Source of the DNA: Sipunculus nudus
Lineage: Eukaryota > Annelida > Sipuncula > Golfingiida > Sipunculidae
DNA: 64,000 nucleotides
Assembly (NCBI GenBank): GCA_026874595.1
Contig: CM049310.1
Coordinates: 23,228,058-23,292,057 of the forward strand
Direction of reading: 5' to 3'
Shown: in pieces, positions 12,521-25,899 of the stretch
Layout: each line of letters begins with the position of its first letter
How positions within the stretch are numbered: position 1 is the first letter of the stretch
The notes under the pieces: generated by a model
What the model was told of the DNA's origin: nothing
The model's input: only the letters and a program-made list of their open reading frames with translations
The model's database searches: none
Position numbers and translations under genes: made by a program

Positions 12521-13884
12521 ACAAGGGACCCATGGGTCACGGCGCTCAGCTGATCATGATTGGACTATAAACTTGTATCACCATTGTGATACTATATATT
12601 GAGTAGATAAAGCTTAGAATATCATGGTCATGTTGGGCTTTTATAAAGGAATATAATGTAATATGTGAGTAAATGATATATGAAATAACCTGACTGATGG
12701 ATTAATATGGAGTAAAATATAGTGTTTTTTTTTATTTATTTGGAAGGGGTCGAAAAAAGCAATTTATTTGAGCAAATATGAATGTAATGACAGTATACTA
12801 AGCAGTGGTATAATGATGATGAGGCTATTTGTTGAAGGATCTATATGGAAAACTGCAAGATTTCAATTTGACAGATACAAGGTTATGATTAACTATGCTG
12901 ATGAGGGGATTTATGAATTTGTGACTGTATGACATGATATCTTGACAAGATCGGTCTTGACAAGGTACATTATTGTGATGCCCCTCACGCCTACATATTA
13001 CACAATATTGACATAATTTCTAGCATGTACATAGGTACCTATAGACAAATGGTCAACAGTACTGAACCACCTGGAAGGTTAAAATCTTAAAAAATATGAT
13101 GAAATGTAGATAAAGTTTGAGAGGAAGAGGTAATCTGGGCCATGGTTGGTTTATATGATTGAAGAAAATGTTGCAAATAGTATTTGAGATCTGACCATGC
13201 CTTTCCATTGGTTACCTAACTGATGAGCTGTTGACAGTTCAACAGTTTACACATTTGTCTGATGAGATCCAATTTATTTGGTAAACCTTTTTTTATCAAT
13301 TTAATGATATGTATACAGTTGCGATAACGTCCCCACTTCACAGGTGCAATGACTTGATGGGGGGGGGGGGGGGTTGTTATGATCAGAGTTACAACGCCTC
13401 TGTCTCTCTGAAGATATTTTCTTTAATTATTAAATTGTATGCTATAGCCATAGAACTATTGTTCACAGTGCTAAGGAGCAAAGCCACAGTGGGATGAAGA
13501 AGGGGATGGTGAGAGTTACAACACCCTTGCATATACATACAGGATATGAAATTTAATTCAACAGTGCTTATAAAAAAATGTTTATTCATGAATATTAAAT
13601 ATTTAAAACAGGCAGAAAGATGGGGAAACAAAGCAAATCATTTTTTCCCCATTCTACTGAGCAAAGAAAAAATTAACAATATTTGCATTTATTCCTTTTT
13701 TTTCCATTACATAATTTCAATCCAAGTTTCCGAATGTTACTATAAATTTACAGTATAACATATATGTGATTGTGAATATTTCAGTTGATTCACATTTCTA
13801 AATTGCATCAACATTTATAGCTAATGTATCTAGTTTATAGTACCTGTCAACAGAATGGGATGGAAGGAGGAAGGGAGGCAATTA

Positions 13885-13928
<44 letters not shown>

Positions 13929-16474
13929 GAGAAAGAGAGAGCTAGACTGCCAGAGAGAGAGAGAAAGAGAGAAAGAGAGGCTCTCTGGTAATTACTGCCT
14001 GACCCAGCCTGACCCAGACAGCCACAGTGGCAGTAGGTCAGACCTGAAGGTGTTATGTAACTGCCCAGTACACTGCATTTATACTGATCTGATGTAAACA
14101 ATGAAGACATGGTACCTGGAAACTTGAATGAAATCTACAGTTTTTGATCAATTGGTTTCAAATTTCAGTTTTTAACAGATGAAATGTTAATGTGTACATG
14201 CTGTGAAAATTAAATCCACAGCACTAACAGGAAAAATTTGAATATTTATATTTTTTAAATGGTATCAGGAAAAAAGAAAAGTATTCTCAAATATTAAACT
14301 AATACATGTGTTAAAATTAATCCAAGGATTAAAACACCCAATATATTATACCAGGAGCAAACTGGAGTTGGGAATGTATAATTTTATGAACTGAAATAAA
14401 GGACCAGCAATATAAATTTTGATTATTTAGCCAGTATCATGTAACAACTGATACAACCATGAGTTATAAGTCAAACAAATTAAAATCTTTAATGAGCGCT
14501 TGTCTGAGTAATATTTTAAATATTTGACATATTTATTTATTTTAATTTTGTAATAAATATAAACCAACAAGTTAAACACCTGGAAAAGACCTGGAAATTT
14601 AGATTAATTTAATATAATCAACTGCATCCTTGTCTATCATTATCTTGCTTCATATAATCCCTAATAGTAAACAACAATTTATTTAAATTATTTATTTTTC
14701 ATTTTTATGGTTGAAATGAAAAATACCCAATGGTGACTGCATGGTATCATTTGAAATACAATTTTGGCCATCCATGGAAGATCCATTAATGATCAGTAAT
14801 TGCAAGGTAATCCCCTGTACCTCATTAACTATAAATTCCTTTTTAAAGTTCTTATCATAAACCAAGAATAAAAAAAAAGTTTATTGTTATGCTTATGGCC
14901 TAAACAAATACTAGAGGAGGGGGTTGGACAGTTAGATCCAGCTGAAGCCACCCAAGAGCTGGCTGGCTGCACAGTGCCTCGCTTCAAGCATGCATAATTG
15001 GCCTGAAAGGTCAATGTGGGGACATAAAAGAGGGGCTTCAGTACAGCCTAGGTGTGATTGGTCTCATAAAAACTTTCATAAAAGCTAGTTTTTGACCAAT
15101 TCTTTTTATAACGTCAGAATTTAGAAGCTACAATCCTTACATGTGCAAGATATGAAAATTAAATCAACAGTGCTTACAGGGCTTACATGCAATGGCCAAA
15201 GTTGGGCAAAATTTAAGGTACTGATTTTATATTTATGCTAATAACTTATAAAATTTGAAAAATTCAGAACTAATTTTGGGAATACAATTGAATCCTGAAT
15301 AATAATGTTATATCCCTGGCAAATAAATCTCTACCTTCAGCAATTTTCATGTAAAGAGAGTAAATATATTTCTTGATTTTTTACTTAGTGCATTATGTTT
15401 GGGCCTAGAACTTAAAACAATTACACAATACTGACATCATTTCTGGCTTATGCATAGCGAATGTATAGAAAAATGTGTATATTATATATGATCAAAGTCA
15501 GATCGGTGGTTTTTATATTAGGCAGTCTTAAAGTGTAACAATGGGTTTTTAATGGAAAAATGAAGTTTTTTCTTAATATCTCAAAGGAATGCAGTCCTAG
15601 TGACCAAACTTTTAGTATTGTAGGGGATGTGGGGGACATCTTACTGTATGCCAAATTTAAGGAACTTAGAGCTGAAGCTGGGGAGCTGAGCTCTAGTAAA
15701 CTGCATAACACTAGCTTGATGTAAACAATATGTGACATGGTGCTTGAAAACTCGAATAAAATCTACAGTTTTTGAACAACTGGTTTCAAATTTTTTTGTT
15801 TTAACAGTTGAAATGGTAACAAAAACATGTTTTGAAAATTAAATCCACAGCAGTTACAGGAAAAAAACATGCCATGGTCAAACTTGGGCAAAATTTAAGG
15901 TACCAATTTTATATTTTTGCCAATATTTAAAAAAATTTAACAGATTTTGATCTAATTTTTGGTATACAATTAAATTTTGATTATTTAAAGTAGTATTACT
16001 GAAAAAAGTCCCTAGCTTTAACACTTTTGGTCTTAAGTGACCAAATATCTTTCCTGATTTTTTTTACAAAGTCCATTATGTTTGGCCCATAACTTTTTTA
16101 AATTAAAAAATACTGACTTAATTTCTTGCATGTACATAGGAACCATATAGAGGAATATTTATGGTAAAAATGAAGAAAACCAGATGAGTGGATTTGATAT
16201 TAGGCAGTCCTGAAGTGTGAAAATAGATTTCTAATAAAAAATTGATGTTTTTACTTAACATCTCGAAGGAACGAAGTCCTATTGACCCAATTTTTGGCAA
16301 GGTAGGAGATTTTGGGGACATCTAACTGTATGCCGAATTTCAGAATCGTAGGTCCATTGGTGTCGAAACGCGCCAGTCTTACGGACGGACATCCGGACGG
16401 ACAGACAGACGGACGGACGACGGACAATGGACCACGACTATAGCTCAGATGACTTATGTCAGCTGATCTAAAAA
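12521..16474 (+). mobile_element. Family L element, copy A (~4 kb)
   Basis: The head ACAAGGGACCCATGGGTCAC holds a perfect 12-bp palindrome (GACCCATGGGTC). The tail is a (GGAC)n-like run, then CTATAGCTCAG, CAGCTGATCT and an A-run. Inside are two diverged units about 670 bp apart (near 15,450-15,660 and 16,120-16,340) sharing GATATTAGGCAGTC and GGGGACATCT. A shorter second copy lies at 45,506-48,152. No transposase or RT is recognisable. (GA)n at 13,889-13,979 and a G-run at 13,359-13,373 are internal. Confidence 0.6.
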
Positions 16475-16680
16475 TAAGAAAAATCCGACAGGGTTTCCAG
16501 ATGAATATTTTTTTGGCATAAAATTTGGTGATGCTAGCTCCTGCCATTTTTTTAGATAGTTTATGGGTTAACGTACTGACGAGCCAACACCATCGCATGA
16601 GCTACTAGGTTCGAATTTTGGCTCTAAATTTTTACAAATGCAATATTAAGTCCAAGACACTTATTCAGGGCTCGCATAAG
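16475..16680 (+). repeat. Tandem repeat family N, right part
   Basis: Resumes the AAATTTGGTGATGCTAGCTC block seen before element L, about 45 bp after the L tail. This is consistent with L interrupting one array. Confidence 0.5.
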
Positions 16681-16885
16681 GACCTGAAAACCATAATTTT
16701 CCGGAATTTTAGGAGAGGTTCGGCAAAATTTGTTCAGCGGATAAAGTTCAGTTTTCTTTTCTGGAATATTATTTGAATAAACACCTCTTGTCCGAATAAA
16801 TCACTTTTGCCCTCAGATCGAGCGAATTATTTGAACAGTGTAAAACAGAAAGACAGCTAGGCTTGCAGGTAGCTCAAGGAGGTGA

Positions 16886-16900
16886 GGGGGGGGGGGGGGG
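16886..16900. repeat. G-run
   Basis: Fifteen consecutive G. Similar runs occur at 50,221-50,235 and 51,211-51,224. Confidence 0.9.
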
Positions 16901-18659
16901 AAGACAAGGGGAAGGGAATATGGGAATAAAATTATTACTTTTAGTATAGCGATTGCGTGATAATACCGTTATGCAGAAAGTTAATGTTCTTCATATTTGC
17001 CCAAATCTGTCAATGATCATTTCACATTAAGAGACTTTAAATCTGATCGTGAACAAATCAACAGGTTATGGTTGGCACCACAATTCTAACAAAATCAACA
17101 AACATAATACCTAACTTGAAAATAAAATACATTTAGTTATTCTTAACCAGACATATAGACAGAGAGGTTCAGACAGAGCTTTGCCGTTACATTTATGTCG
17201 TTTTTTTCTTTTATAATTTGAAAAAAAGACAACGGCTTTGTTGATATATCATACCCGAACACATGCATGGTGCTCTTCATCTGCAATAGGGGTCGCTGCT
17301 CTGCTGAAAAAAAGGTCTGTTGTAAGAGAAGTCACGGAACTGCTGATCAAGATAAATAGTCATGCCGTATTTCGGGAATAAGAGATGAAGAAATCTGATC
17401 TAATGTAACTTGTACATAAAATGGTCGGATGTAAAGTCAAAGTCACTAACCTATACAGTTTCATGACCCAAATCTTGTTTATGCAAAATCTATAAATTAT
17501 TTTCATATTTATATAACTCCATTCGTATTTTTTATGTGCCAATGATAGAGGTACATACTGCGCACAAATGAGGAAATAACGATTAAAGATGGCAGCACTA
17601 TTGTTGTGTACAAGATAATGCCATCAAAGGTTTACTGCCAAACGAAATTTCAGATCACTTTTGAAATATTTAACATCTCGTACAATTTTCAATGATATGG
17701 TCAAATTCAAGGTCAAGTTCACTTAAGGGTCAAGACTCAAATAGGCTTCAACATTTTGTTCCCCGATTCACGTATGTGCATCTGCAATATCTTGGGTAAA
17801 ATTCCATCGGTTTATCAAGCAACTTTGATCACAATTCCGCAGCAGGAGGCTCATCCAGTATACGGTTCCTTTGAATTGTACACATATCAGACTCCCCAGT
17901 TATCTGTTGTAATCTAGTGCTTTTGCACATACAATATTACTGTTATGTCAAATAATTCTTCAAAGGCAGTGATGCGCAATTTTAGAAACTTTACAACCTT
18001 GTTTGCAAGACCCTTTCTCCCATTTATGGGGTTTAATTTTGAGATTTTAGGTTTCCCTTTTTGGAAATTTCCGAGCTTAAGACGTGACCCATAGGTAATG
18101 GTGCTCACATGTTGAGTAAGACCCGTGATACTCTAATTTAATATAACTGAAAACATTCTTTATCCTTAGAAGTCTTATAAATTTCATAAATCACAATTAT
18201 GTTCATGCTACGCTCCTCAAGCAGCGGTTTTACACTGTAGTCGTCCAAGGTCTCCTTTTTGTTATAACCGCTGCTTTGTATATGGCAAGGTTCTCGAGAT
18301 CTGAGAATGACCACCAGGTTGGGCACTGAGTAAAGACTTGTAATCAGGCCAATTACTGCGTCGTATCGCATTGTGCATCAAGCTCCAAATTTTATACATG
18401 CCACACCCGCACTCAGTGGCCCGATTACACCGAGATATCCGCTCTCGTTGGCTTGATTCTTGGCCTTTTACACGGTCTTAACTGAAACCACGGGCCCTGA
18501 ACTTCGCAGTGTAATTGTATCCGCCAAAACAGAGTTTCGCAGATACTATATTTTCTCGCGGGTTCCGCTGCCCCGTTAGTTTCGGGAGATCTCCTCGAAG
18601 ACAGATCTTTCTGAAACCTCGCATAATTACAGGGTCACATGGGTACTAGTGTCTACCAA
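16900..18659. other. Intergenic sequence, nothing identified
   Basis: Only short ORFs of 60-77 codons without recognisable motifs. No repeats paired with other parts of the window were noticed. Confidence 0.5.
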
Positions 18660-19530
18660 CGATTGGAAACGCCACCTCAGGAATTCTTTTTGCGCAGTAC
18701 CTGTCTTTTTTAATGAAAATATCACACATCCCAGGAGGGACTGTGTGTGTTGGGCAGAAATTGTGCATGTCTAAAGATCTTGGATACCTTTTTCCCAAAC
18801 AGAACCCCTGGCGCCATGATCAATGGTTTTCACGTCGTTTCGTGCGTTTGCTTTGGATGAAAATCGCTCAAATATCTCGAGTGGTTCAATGTAACGGCCT
18901 GAATTTTGGCACGTTCATCCATCTCGGATAGCGTTCTCGTACACATGACCGGTGGTGCCACATACAAGCACGTATTTGTAGAACACATCCATGGATTCAT
19001 TTCAGGGGAGGTTTGACGTATCCTTCTGAAATTTGGCATGTCCATATATCATTGATACCTTGAACTCGTACACAAGCCTGGTGGCGCCACCTAAAATGCG
19101 TAGCGTCTATTCATTAATCTATTTTGAGTGAAATTGCACATATCTCGAGCGGACGGATGTTTCAGCCTGAAATTTTCTCAGGAGAGGTTTGGCGTATCAG
19201 CCTGAAACTTTGCATCCATCTTGTGTACCTTTCTCGTATTCAACACTTGTGGCGCCACTTCCAATCACATTCGTACATCTCCGAAGTGGTTTGATACATT
19301 TGCATGTCCATATATCCTGGAATAGTTTATCTTGTATACATGACTAGTAACGCCACCTACATTCATGTATTCATAAAATACATTTATGCATTTATCTCAG
19401 GAATGATTTGATGTAACCAACTTTAAATTTTGCATGTCTATATATCTCAGTAGCATTATCTTTACAAATGACTGGTGATGCCACCTGCAATCATTTTTTT
19501 AGTTTCATCCATCTGTGCACTTGGGATACT
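18660..19530 (-). repeat. Degenerate ~150-bp repeats with GGTGGCGCCACC module
   Basis: At least five units holding GGTGGCGCCACC-like motifs (18,950; 19,080; 19,250; 19,350; 19,470), in the opposite orientation to those at 10.3-11.1 kb. The ORFs here are shadows of the repeat. Confidence 0.6.
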
Positions 19531-20245
19531 TGGACATCTCTGCCAGGTCAGGACACATTCCATGCCTCATGATATCCATACCTGTGATAAGGCGAATACC
19601 TGTAGTTGCTTGTTGACTGCTCATAATCTAGTTCAATAAAAAGAAACCTTTTGACCTTATTATCATTGTGAACATCGGTTACTTATACTTTAACTGTAAA
19701 AAAGAATTTTCGATAGTAAATCACAACATTGCTGTCAGAAATCAGTTGCGACCAGTTCATATGCACAGTTCACTTTTACTTATTTTGTTTGTAAATCATG
19801 CAATTAATAGTTACTTTTTATGATTATGTTTATTAATGCTAGAGAGGAGTATTCATACTGAATGCACACTAGACTAAGACCAAGTTTACACCAAACACTG
19901 GCTTTGTGCTAGACAAAATTATGCTGTATTTCATCTTTTGTTAAGGATACTTTAATCTGAGTGATAAAGGAATCAGTGTTGTGTTGATCAGAGATGTTCC
20001 CAGAGGTCCTTACTCGTGCACGGCCACAGACACTACGGAATAGTGACTAGCAGTTCATCGGCGGTGAAGTTAGTGCCCACAACAAACGGTTTAGTGAAGC
20101 ATCCTTAGAGAACCTCTGTGGATATTACTGAACCCAGCTGTAGGCCTTTGCTGTTAATTTTGAATATTCTTGTAGAACATTGTACATGTGATCTGCATGG
20201 CATGTGTATCAATGTGATACGTGTGACTGCAAATACATATAATTA

Positions 20246-21037
20246 CAGTCAAACCTCGAAATTACGACCACCAACGGGACTTCAATAAAGTGGTTTTCGA
20301 GGTGGCCATATATATAGAGCAAATAAAACTAGATGTGTCGGAACGACACGAATGCCCCCGCCTGGGGCAAATCAGAAACATTTGTAAAATTTTGAAAAAT
20401 TGTTTAAGTTCAGGAAAACAGGTGTCTTATGGTCAAAATTAGGTCAACAAGGGCTAAATGCAAACTCGATCTGTAACGGGTCATTATCAAGCAACACACC
20501 AAAAATCATGCCAGTATATGCAGGCATTGTGAAAAAAAGTCCATACATGTGCATTTTCCATAAAAATTTATGTCTTTCATGAAATTTTCTAAGTTAAGGA
20601 GGCGTAAAACGTTCAAAAGTAGGTAAACCGGGACAAAACGCGAACTCGATCTGTAACTGGTCATTATCTGCCTACACACCGAAAATCAGGCCAGTATCTG
20701 CAGGCATTGCGAAAAAAAGTCCGTACATGTGTATTTGTCATGAAAATTTCTATTTCTCACGAAATTTTCTAAGTTAAGGAGGCGTTAAACGTTCAAAAGT
20801 AGGTCAACCGGGACGAAACGCGAACTCGATCTGTAACTGATCTAAATCTGCCCAGACACCAAAAATCAGGCCAATATCTGCAGGCATTGCGAAAAAAGTT
20901 CGTACAACTGTTTGATTTCGGAATGTCGGAATGACGGTTACAAAGTGGCTGGGGCATAAAAAATAGGACTGTGAAAAAGTGGTCGTTATTTTGAGGTGGT
21001 CGCTCAACTGTGGTGGTCGTTACGTGAGGTTTTACTG
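20246..21037. mobile_element. Pogo/Tigger-like MITE
   Basis: The left end CAGTCAAACCTCG is preceded by TA. The right end is CGTGAGGTTTTACTG. Internal inverted pairs (TTACGACCACC, GGTGGTCGTTACG) extend the match. CAGT-AAACCTC ends and a TA target are typical of pogo/Tigger MITEs in the Tc1-mariner group. The right-hand target reads TG, so it has mutated or my end is off by a base. The middle, about 20,329-20,970, is a separate inserted element. Confidence 0.65.
20329..20970 (+). repeat. Element H: three 180-bp tandem units inside the MITE
   Basis: It starts ACTAGATGTGTCGGAACGAC, which includes the dyad TGTCG-GAA-CGACA, and ends in GGGGCATAAAAAA. Between are three copies of a 180-bp unit; ACTCGATCTGTAAC falls at 20,463, 20,643 and 20,823. 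It has the same plan (dyad near the head, A-run at the end) as elements L and E. Confidence 0.65.
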
Positions 21038-23412
21038 TGCCATTTTATTCCTGGGATCATGTGACCAGGGGTCACAAGATTCTCTGGGTCTTGCACATCA
21101 GATGGCCGGTTCACAATGCTTGCCATATACACACTCGTATGCATCTTTCATGCTACATCTGTCAACAGTAGATTCTCAGAGAACCATAAATACAGTATTA
21201 AGGGTTCTGTTATGAGGTATGCCGTAAACTTTCAATGCTTAACTGATGTACTGATTTGATTAGCAGATCTTGGTGTCACACTATTTTTTTATGTAAATGA
21301 CCATTCTTTTATGGGATTTGGATGGATAACACAACTAAGTACTTTTTCCTGGTTTCATTACATTATTTATTTAAAGGTCAGTCCTGTTTTTTTTTGTTTT
21401 TGTTTTTTTTTGTGAATTTGCATGGGGTTGGTGGTGTCTTACTATTAAGCCGAAAATAACCAAGGGAGACCACACACAAAAGCGGTTAAACAGCAGTGGG
21501 GGACTTAGTCAGTACCGGTCTGTAAGTCTGTAGTTGTACACCTTGCAAAATTAGCGAATGTCCCGACTAAGGATCATCACCATAGCCCAATAGCCAGCTG
21601 ATATGTATTCACTTACATACTGTGCCAGATTGTAGCTTCGATACTTATCTCCCAAGAAACGAAATACTCAACAGATTGAAATAAACTTTTTATCCATAAT
21701 TTCAGATCATTTTTTTCACGTTCACTAAAGATGTAAAAACTTTACTAACAAGTCCACATGTTGAAACGTTTTGAGATAAGCTGTGTATATGATTTCACGC
21801 TGGCTGCAAATGCACAACATATGTATGCTAAAGGGGTGCATTCCGTCTGTATAGCTATATTTAAGTGGAAGTGTTTCTATAAGTTTCATCATAGTATACC
21901 CTCACGTTGGTCTCATTTAGTTACTGTTGATATTTTATTAAAGATGTAGAAGAATTGGCCAAAAAAACACAAGGTCCAACTAAATTTACTTCCAGGTTTC
22001 AGGGAAGATCTTGCTAATGTCAAGTTTCTATGCCTTATAATTCATGAATATTCATATGTATGAACCATGAGAGGCCATACTGTTATAAAGTCTGTCGTAG
22101 CCTGTTGTCTGATGGGCCTAAGTAATGGAACATGGTACCACATGTGGATCTATACTGTTCTCCTTTGCCCCAGGTCTTCACCAAAAGGGGATTGTGTTTT
22201 CACCCAGATTGTTATGGCTAAATAGCCTTTCTGAGTTTGCACATGCACAGCAGATAACCACTCATGGGTTCTTGTGGCTCTGTATCACAGTATGGGTGTA
22301 TGCTCCCATTGGAGTTGGGACACAATACAAAGACAAGTCCTCAAGATCATGAAGGAAAGACAAATATAACCAAGATTGGCGTATCAGTGAGGTGAGGATA
22401 TAACCATCGCTTTATAGGCCAGTTAAAGGCAGGATGGATGGACTGAAGGAAATCTGTCCTGATGCCTTGGAATAACTAACTCACTCCTCCTTTTCTTTCA
22501 GGCATCCAAGAAACTGCAGATATACTGCAGAGAAAGTGTAATGTAAAATGTACGAAACACAGTGTAATACTTATGATATTGGAAGATTTTTATGGGGATT
22601 ATACTCTGGTTCCTCAGTTCAGGGATACAAGGTAATGATGATGTAGTATTAAGTTTGACAAGACAGCTTGCCAAAAGGTACCATGATTCAAAAGTGTGTA
22701 CCACAAACTGTTACAAAATAGGTCCTATTGACAGTGGAACAATTGGCCGTAGGACTGACGGTGGGTGATCACTATAGCTCAGCTGAGCTAAAATGTTCCC
22801 AGGGCAAGTAAAAACCCAGCTTAGGAACAGAGTCATATAATTTTTCCAACTGCTATCTGGTCTAATTTAAAACTGTTGGAAAGACTCAACTGTCCCAAAT
22901 GCTATATAGTCAAATTTAAGACTGTTGGAAAGTCTCAAAGTATATTCTGGTGATATACTTTTTAACAGGTAACCAGAACACAGGAAAGTGGTAACATTAT
23001 AAAAATGGAACCAGAAGCCTGGAGTCAAGATGATATTTCATTACTCTGTCCTCTTGGTACACCTGTCAGTCACTTATGATGATTACATATGTGGGCATCA
23101 ATCAACAAATTATGCTTTGGCATAGTATACTTGATCATAACTTTTACACCTCACATTTATTGCAAGTCATGGTTTTTCCATTCTCCATATTATTCATAAT
23201 CCAACAGACATTTACTTACAAAAACAAAGATGGTATTGTACCTCGTCATGTATTATTAAATCTGTAAAATGCAAGCAACACAATGTTCCATCTCTCCCGT
23301 TCAAATAAATCACTTTGCTCATACTTCAGAATTACAAGTCAACTTCCACTATAATTAAATTTAGAGTCCATTCACATTCAATGTTTTGATATAACTACTT
23401 GTATGTATATGG

Positions 23413-23469
<57 letters not shown>

Positions 23470-24919
23470 GCACTGTTAATATACAGTATCAATTATTACA
23501 TGATATGACAAGGGTATGACATAGTCATTTACTTCATAAAACTTACCTTTTATATTTCACAACTTCAACATTATTCCTAATGCATGTACCAGTGTGTGCA
23601 TTACTCCTGGAACTGTTATATACTCTGCTAATTTCTGATTTATACTTATAATTAAATATAATTCATTAAACATTTCAACTTTTTCAAATAGTGCAATAGG
23701 TATCTCCTGTAAGTAAGTTTACATTTACAAGACTTACCAGTCTTACGAGACTTTTATGAGTCTTATAAAAAGAAAACATCAGCTGCAGAAGTACAGACTG
23801 GTTGCATTATAAAAAGACCCTGTCAGAAAAAGGAAAACATACACCCAACCATTAAACAGAAGTTTAATCCTGGAATTGTTAGTGAGCAGGATATAGCAGG
23901 CACAGCCTTACTCATCAGATACGTCAGCTGAGATTCACCAATACACACATCAACATGTAACTTGCATACAGTGCAATAAGAATTGTGTCCACCCTACCAA
24001 TGTGGACAGTATTTACATATTTTGTTAAAACCCACTGTGATGCACAAATCTTTGGCAGTCTTGAAGCCCTACTTGTTATACTGAACCTAACATTTATTGC
24101 CTATGTGTAATTTTATTAAATAATATATTCCGGTAGGTGAGATTCTTCAATGAGGTACCATATATGTATGACTTAGATTGCAGACTAGCTGGGAGATTCA
24201 AATAGTCACAGGCATTAACAATGAGTTATCTAATCAGTTTACAAATAGTTTTTCAACCTCTGACAAATTAAAACAGGCATCATCATAAATACTATCTGTA
24301 TGTTGTTTTATTGTTTTGGGGTCTAGCATATACAAGCACTGCCTACCTGAACCTGCATCTAAATGTTTGATTTGCTCGGTGAGTGCCGTCTGTTAATGAT
24401 CAGAGAAACCTTCAAATGGAGGGAGCACACATGGTACATGACAAAACCCTAGCAGATGTATCATCTGGAGATAGAATTTCTAGAAAACAAAACACTGCAG
24501 TTTTGTGAGTGTCCCTGCAGTGACCTCTGACCTTCGACTAGATTCACACATCTAACAGCTCATAAATTACAGCCAGAAATACATATGTATATATAATTGT
24601 ATAAGTATAATATACCTCTTTGAATAGTCTAGGTATAAGGTAATTCAAAGGCCACTCTACCTATACCAAATGGCAAACAACAAATGGAATATATATTGTG
24701 AGTTGTAACAAAGTGTTTAATTATACAGCAAAAAAAAGTCTATACATAACTGTTTTACTTCCTTACTATCCTGTACCCATGGGTAAGCAAACTCTCCTGT
24801 CTAATGGTCAGTTCTATTTACACTTATGTTGATTTGGAGTGACACTAGTGATTGTGAAAGCATTCCTTATTGGCATATAAGACACTTTGCCTTGGTTATG
24901 TGCATATTCAATTCCACTG
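21038..24919. other. Intergenic sequence with one orphan L/E-type tail
   Basis: At about 22,742-22,796 there is GATCACTATAGCTCAG then CTGAGCTAAAA, the tail shared by elements L and E, but no matching head was found nearby. Otherwise no gene or structured repeat apart from the (AT)n tract. Confidence 0.5.
23415..23466. repeat. (AT)n microsatellite
   Basis: About 26 AT units without interruption. Confidence 0.95.
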
Positions 24920-25092
24920 ATGAGACTGAGCATGGGCCGTGGTGGTAGGGGACTATGGGAGAAATGGCAAAGCGACCAGGTTATTGCGGAGGAAGTCCTG
25001 GCTGTTTGGGTGCTGGACCAGAGCGAATGCTGTGGCCCCTTAGCTCATGCCTCACGCTACCATGTACTCCACCACCAATGTACTATGCCAAT
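24920..25092 (-). other. GC-rich block, possible 3' UTR exon
   Basis: An approximately 170-bp stretch of higher GC than its surroundings. On the minus strand it is preceded by a good acceptor (TGTTGTTTCAG, exon from 25,092), and DGKQ has a strong donor just after its stop codon. If these join, this is a non-coding 3' exon. It carries stops in all minus frames. Plus-strand ORFs of 60-69 codons cross it but match nothing I know. Confidence 0.25.
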
Positions 25093-25842
25093 CTGAAACA
25101 ACAAAACAATACACATCAACATGGAAATGGCATATAGTATTTATTAGCTAACTATATATTCCATGACTTCCCCTGTCATAGAGTTCCATGACTTTTCACT
25201 GATCTTGAAATTTTTATTTTCACTGACTGCTGGCAACCCTGAGTTTAACAAAATCACACTGAAAACCTTTGTGAAGCTGGCAGTTTGTTTTAAATCATAT
25301 GAATGAAGTGTCCAAAAATTGAGACCAGTGCACTAGCAAAAGTGCATGTTGCTCATATATGAAATTCAAACATGAATGAAAGTCTGGTGCCACCTACAAA
25401 ACAATTCATCCGTAAGCCCATGTGAATGCATGGAACATTTTAATGTAGTACGTTTTTTTCACAATGACACATTGCCTAAAACATTAAAAAACCAACTTGT
25501 GAGTGAAAGTGGTATAATACACTTTATCCTTGTCACCAGCATTCTTTTGCATGTGCATTTTGGAGAGCAACATGCCCACAACTGGTATGTAAATTACTGT
25601 TAGATGCTACGTGAGAAGACGGCAATAAGAGTGGAAGTATAGGCAAATTGGGACATGTTTTTTTGGCAATGCAAACTCAGAAGTGATCACTGCGTCCCCA
25701 GCCACTAAAGCTAATCAAATCTGAATTTTAGATAGCACTTATCAAACAAAATAGTGTCATTCTTGACATCATATTCATGATCACATGTTACATGCAATGT
25801 ACATGTACAATATAACAGAATATGTATGATTTATTTAGAGAT

Positions 25843-25874
25843 CCTGCTAACATTGTTTTTACGATGTTAGCAGG
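25843..25874 (-). other. Perfect 11-bp hairpin
   Basis: CCTGCTAACAT and its exact complement ATGTTAGCAGG flank a 10-nt loop. It sits between the 109-bp satellite and an AATAAA (minus strand, 25,830-25,835), downstream of the DGKQ stop, and so could fall at the 3' end of an unspliced transcript. Confidence 0.5.
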
Positions 25875-25899
25875 TTAACATTTCTTACATCATGAGTCT

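Noticed and set aside
13847-14110. 87-codon ORF with Ser/Leu repeats
   Set aside because: Direct translation of a (GA)n microsatellite.
16251-16598. Minus ORF with PSVRPS-type repeats
   Set aside because: The motif comes from the (GGAC)n tail of element L; the same appears at 47,924-48,112.
16590-16625. GGTTCGAAT as a tRNA T-loop
   Set aside because: No matching D-arm, anticodon arm or acceptor stem could be folded around it.
24887-25137. Plus-strand protein-like ORFs of 60-69 codons
   Set aside because: No family recognised and no supporting plus-strand splice partners; kept only as a GC-rich block.
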